The position numbers and the translations under genes are program-made. A stretch of 7,600 nt of DNA from assembly GCA_016293225.1 (NCBI GenBank), contig JAEDEQ010000077.1:1-7600 (forward strand), given 5' to 3'. The stretch comes from Clostridiaceae bacterium (GTDB lineage: Bacteria > Bacillota > Clostridia > Oscillospirales > Acutalibacteraceae). Shown piece by piece: positions 5,275 to 7,600 of this stretch. The number at the start of each line of letters is the position of its first letter. Within the stretch, counting starts at the first letter, position 1. The notes under the pieces were generated by a model that saw only the letters and a list, made by a program, of their open reading frames with translations, ran no database searches and was not told the DNA's origin.

Positions 5275-5616
5275 TCAAACAAGCTCGATGATGCACATCT
5301 CAGCCGCGTCTCCGCGACGGGGGCCTGTTTTGATAATACGGCAGTAACCGCCGTTAACGTCCTTATACTTCGGGCCGAGCTCGTCAAAAAGCTTCTTAAC
5401 AACATCTTCCTTGGTGATGTATGCAAGAGCCTGACGCTTGTTGTGAAGTGTTGCTTCCTTGCCGAGAGTAATCATTTTCTCAGCCATTGAGCGAACTTCC
5501 TTTGCCCTCGTGACGGTGGTTTCAATGCTGCCTTTCTCCAAGAGATAAGTAACCATACCTCTGAGCATTGCCCTGCGGTGATCGCTGGTTCTGCCGAGCT
5601 TTCTGGTACCTGCCAT
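5275..5616 (-). CDS. rplQ: 50S ribosomal protein L17
   Basis: A 113-residue protein starting MAGTRKLGRTSDHRRAMLRGMVTYL, the conserved L17 N-terminus, with ITTV-type segment IETTVTRAKEVRSMAEKMITLGK and the C-terminal GGYCRIIKTGPRRGDAAEMCIIELV. L17 binds 23S rRNA near the exit side of the large subunit. The length matches the short bacterial form (B. subtilis about 120). ATG at 5614-5616 has AAAGGAGT upstream with an eight-base spacer; the stop is TGA at 5275-5277. The 31-base gap from rpoA and the shared strand make it the last gene of the operon, closed by the terminator at 5221-5260. Confidence 0.98.
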   Translation of the reverse strand: MAGTRKLGRTSDHRRAMLRGMVTYLLEKGSIETTVTRAKEVRSMAEKMITLGKEATLHNKRQALAYITKEDVVKKLFDELGPKYKDVNGGYCRIIKTGPRRGDAAEMCIIELV

Positions 5617-5647
5617 TTGAAATCACTCCTTTTGTTGAAAAATCAGA

Positions 5648-6598
5648 TTAGTCGTCTTCGGATCTGAGGTCAAGATTGAAAGAATGGAGCTTGTTGATAA
5701 CTTCATCAAGCGACTTCTTTCCGAGGTTTCTGACTTTCATCATATCCTCTTCGGTCTTTGTTGTGAGATCCTCCACAGTGTTGATTCCCGCGCGCTTCAG
5801 GCAATTGAAAGAGCGCACGGACAAGTCAAGTTCCTCAATGGTCATCTCAAGGACCTTTTCCTTCGCGTCCTCGCCTTTGTCAACCATTATCTCGGTATTA
5901 TACGCCTCTCCCGACAGATCGCCGAAAAGAGCGAGATGTTCGTTGAGAAACTTGGCTCCGAGGGAAACCGCCTCTGTTGCAGAGATCGTTTTATTCGTCC
6001 AGACCTCAAGCGTAAGCTTGTCAAGGTCCGTAACCTGACCGACACGTGTGTTTTCAACTGTGTAATTAACCTTAAGCACCGGTGTGTAGATCGAGTCTAT
6101 TGCAATTACACCGATCGCCGGCTGCATGAGCTTTTTGTTCTGCTCTGCCGAAACATATCCACGACCCTTATCGCAAGTGATCTCCATGCTGACATGGGCG
6201 TCCTTGTCAAGGGTGCAAATGTGGCTTTCCGGATTGAGAATTTCAACTTCTGAATCGCATTTGATGTCGCCCGCAACGATCTCACCTTCGCCGGAAGATT
6301 CGATATAAATCGTTTTGGGACCGTCGGAGTGGATTTTGAGGATAACACGCTTGAGATTCAGAACGATCTCCGTCACGTCCTCTTTCACGCCGGGAATGGT
6401 TGAAAATTCATGAAGAACGCCGTCAATTTTAACGCTCGTGATAGCGTAGCCGGGAAGAGAGGAAAGAAGAATCCTCCTCAGGCTGCAGCCGAGCGTAATG
6501 CCGTATCCCCTTTCAAGGGGTTCAACAACGATCTTGCCGTAAGTTCCGTCCGGTGCGAGTTCAGCTGTCTCGATTCTGGGCTTTTCAATTCCTATCAT
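5648..6598 (-). CDS. rpoA: DNA-directed RNA polymerase alpha subunit
   Basis: A full-length 316-residue alpha subunit; two alphas nucleate assembly of the beta and beta-prime core. The N-terminal domain (about 1-230) contains LGCSLRRILLSSLPGYAI (37-54) and the HEFSTIPGVKEDVTEIVLNLK segment (63-83), conserved in dimerisation and beta contacts. An acidic/lysine linker (about 238-252) leads to the C-terminal domain (about 255-308), where VRSFNCLKRA places R262, N265, K295 and G293 at the positions of E. coli residues R265, N268, K298 and G296 that contact UP-element DNA. ATG at 6596-6598 follows AAGGAGGG at a six-base spacer; the stop is TAA at 5648-5650. It lies 49 bases after rpsD and 31 before rplQ. 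Nothing unusual. Confidence 0.99.
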   Translation of the reverse strand: MIGIEKPRIETAELAPDGTYGKIVVEPLERGYGITLGCSLRRILLSSLPGYAITSVKIDGVLHEFSTIPGVKEDVTEIVLNLKRVILKIHSDGPKTIYIESSGEGEIVAGDIKCDSEVEILNPESHICTLDKDAHVSMEITCDKGRGYVSAEQNKKLMQPAIGVIAIDSIYTPVLKVNYTVENTRVGQVTDLDKLTLEVWTNKTISATEAVSLGAKFLNEHLALFGDLSGEAYNTEIMVDKGEDAKEKVLEMTIEELDLSVRSFNCLKRAGINTVEDLTTKTEEDMMKVRNLGKKSLDEVINKLHSFNLDLRSEDD

Positions 6599-6647
6599 GC
6601 AAAACCCTCCTTATTCTGTTGTGGATGTGTGTTACGGACACCGCCGA

Positions 6648-7274
6648 TTACTTGGAATAGAACTCGACGATGAGATGTTCTTCAACCGGTACTTCGATCT
6701 GCTCGCGCTCCGGAAGAGCAACGACCTTGGCCGAAAGAGCTTCGGCGTTGAGATCAAGCCAAGAGGGAACGGGTCTTGAAGCGTTGGCTTCGAGAACGGT
6801 CTTGAACTTTGCGCTGTCCTTGCTCTTGGATTTGATTGAAACCGTGTCTCCGGCTTTAAGGAGATATGACGGAATGTCAACCTTTTTGCCGTTTACTTCA
6901 AAGTGGCCGTGGGTAACAAGCTGCCTTGCCTCCGCTCTGGACGAAGCCCAGCCGAGGGTATAGACAACGTTGTCAAGGCGGCTTTCGCAGATGCGAAGAA
7001 GGTTTTCACCGGTTACGCCTGCCTTGCGCTCAGCCATAAGGAAATACTTGTGGAACTGTCCTTCCTGAATACCGTAATAACGTCTTGCCTGCTGCTTTGC
7101 GCGCAGCTGAAGTCCGTATTCGGAGTTCTTACTGCGGTTCTGACCGTGCTGGCCGGGGGCGTAGGAACGACGCTCAAAGGCACATTTGCCGGTATAGCAT
7201 CTGTCGCCCTTGAGGAAGAGCTTCTTACCCTCGCGGCGGCACAGTTTGCATACTGCACCTGTATATCTTGCCAT
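6648..7274 (-). CDS. rpsD: 30S ribosomal protein S4, zinc-binding (C+) form
   Basis: A 208-residue S4, a primary 16S rRNA-binding protein that starts 30S body assembly and in many bacteria represses its own operon. The N-terminal extension has cysteines at 9, 12, 26 and 31 (C-x2-C-x13-C-x4-C), the zinc-knuckle form. RRSYAPGQHGQNR (35-47) and the S4 RNA-binding domain (about 98-160, SRLDNVVYTLG...HGHFEVNGKKVDIPSYLL) are typical, as is the C-terminal HLIVEFYSK. ATG at 7272-7274 follows GGGAGGT (7283-7289 on the + strand); the stop is TAA at 6648-6650. It follows rpsK after 16 bases. In B. subtilis rpsD is elsewhere on the chromosome; here it keeps the ancestral place before rpoA. No leader element resembling an S4 autoregulatory site lies in the 16-base gap. 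Confidence 0.98.
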   Translation of the reverse strand: MARYTGAVCKLCRREGKKLFLKGDRCYTGKCAFERRSYAPGQHGQNRSKNSEYGLQLRAKQQARRYYGIQEGQFHKYFLMAERKAGVTGENLLRICESRLDNVVYTLGWASSRAEARQLVTHGHFEVNGKKVDIPSYLLKAGDTVSIKSKSKDSAKFKTVLEANASRPVPSWLDLNAEALSAKVVALPEREQIEVPVEEHLIVEFYSK

Positions 7275-7290
7275 TGATTCTTACCTCCCG

Positions 7291-7600
7291 TTATACGCGT
7301 CTTCTCTTGGGCGGGCGGCAGCCGTTGTGGGGGATGGGAGTAACGTCCTTAATCATCGTTACATCGAGTCCTGCGGTCTGCAAGGCTCTGATAGCGGCCT
7401 CGCGTCCTGCACCCGGTCCTTTAACATATACTTCAACAGTTTTCATGCCGTGCTCCATTGCAGCCTTGGCAGCCGTTTCAGCGGCGGTCTGAGCGGCAAA
7501 GGGAGTGGATTTCTTTGAGCCTCTGAAGCCCATTTCGCCGGCACTTGCCCATGACACAGCGTTACCCTGAGTATCGGTGATGGTAACGATGGTGTTGTTG
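7291..7600 (-). CDS. rpsK: 30S ribosomal protein S11, 5' end outside window
   Basis: The frame is open from the TAA at 7291-7293 to the right edge, giving about 102 of the usual ~130 residues; the start lies beyond the window. The visible part begins NNTIVTITDTQGNAVSWASA, then GFRGSKKSTPFAAQ, KGPGAGREAAIRAL and the C-terminal PIPHNGCRPPKRRRV, all diagnostic of S11. S11 sits on the 30S platform close to the 3' end of 16S rRNA and the mRNA path. Within the frame, an ATG codon at 7555-7557 starts mid-domain and is not the true start. It is 16 bases upstream of rpsD in the same transcript. Confidence 0.98.
   Translation of the reverse strand, partial: NNTIVTITDTQGNAVSWASAGEMGFRGSKKSTPFAAQTAAETAAKAAMEHGMKTVEVYVKGPGAGREAAIRALQTAGLDVTMIKDVTPIPHNGCRPPKRRRV

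Noticed and set aside
5684..6253. 189-codon + strand frame inside rpoA
   Set aside because: Antisense to the highly conserved rpoA gene; shadow frame.

Overview
The window looks like a chromosomal segment of a low-to-mid GC Gram-positive anaerobe of the class Clostridia (Oscillospiraceae/Ruminococcaceae-like). The basis is the Firmicutes-type end of the large ribosomal operon (rpsK-rpsD-rpoA-rplQ), a class II Firmicutes-type galT, a YlbJ-like sporulation membrane protein, strong AGGAGG-type ribosome binding sites and sigma-A-like promoters. This assignment rests on family recognition only; no search was run.

Layout. On the + strand, bases 1-882 hold the C-terminal part of a YlbJ-like multi-pass membrane protein that enters from the left edge. 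A near-consensus promoter overlapping its stop codon drives a 72-residue cysteine-rich small protein (936-1154), closed by a rho-independent terminator (1181-1219). Everything from 1745 to the right edge is on the - strand. Reading in transcription order from the right edge: rpsK (5' end missing), rpsD, rpoA and rplQ, ending at a strong and possibly bidirectional terminator (5221-5260). After a 5'-leader/promoter region comes galT (3437-4933), followed 33 bases later by a gene for a secreted protein with two Ig-like repeats, two fibronectin type III domains and an unrecognised C-terminal domain (1745-3403).

The two convergent blocks are separated by about 500 non-coding bases (1220-1744). These hold a mosaic palindromic element of about 460 bp: terminal inverted repeats, a perfect 25-bp internal inverted repeat, four copies of a ~40-bp module in both orientations, GC-rich hairpin modules, and a central imperfect palindrome with 70-bp-scale arms. 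It codes for nothing convincing and resembles a non-autonomous (MITE-like or composite REP-like) intergenic repeat.

Functionally, the right half is core expression machinery (30S proteins S11 and S4, RNA polymerase alpha, 50S protein L17). The galT block combines a Leloir-pathway enzyme with a cell-surface or secreted protein that may only be a co-transcribed neighbour. The left block is an envelope/sporulation-type membrane protein next to a probable metal-binding small protein. The ribosomal region is ordinary. The least explained items are the palindromic mosaic, the small Cys protein and the C-terminal domain of the secreted protein.
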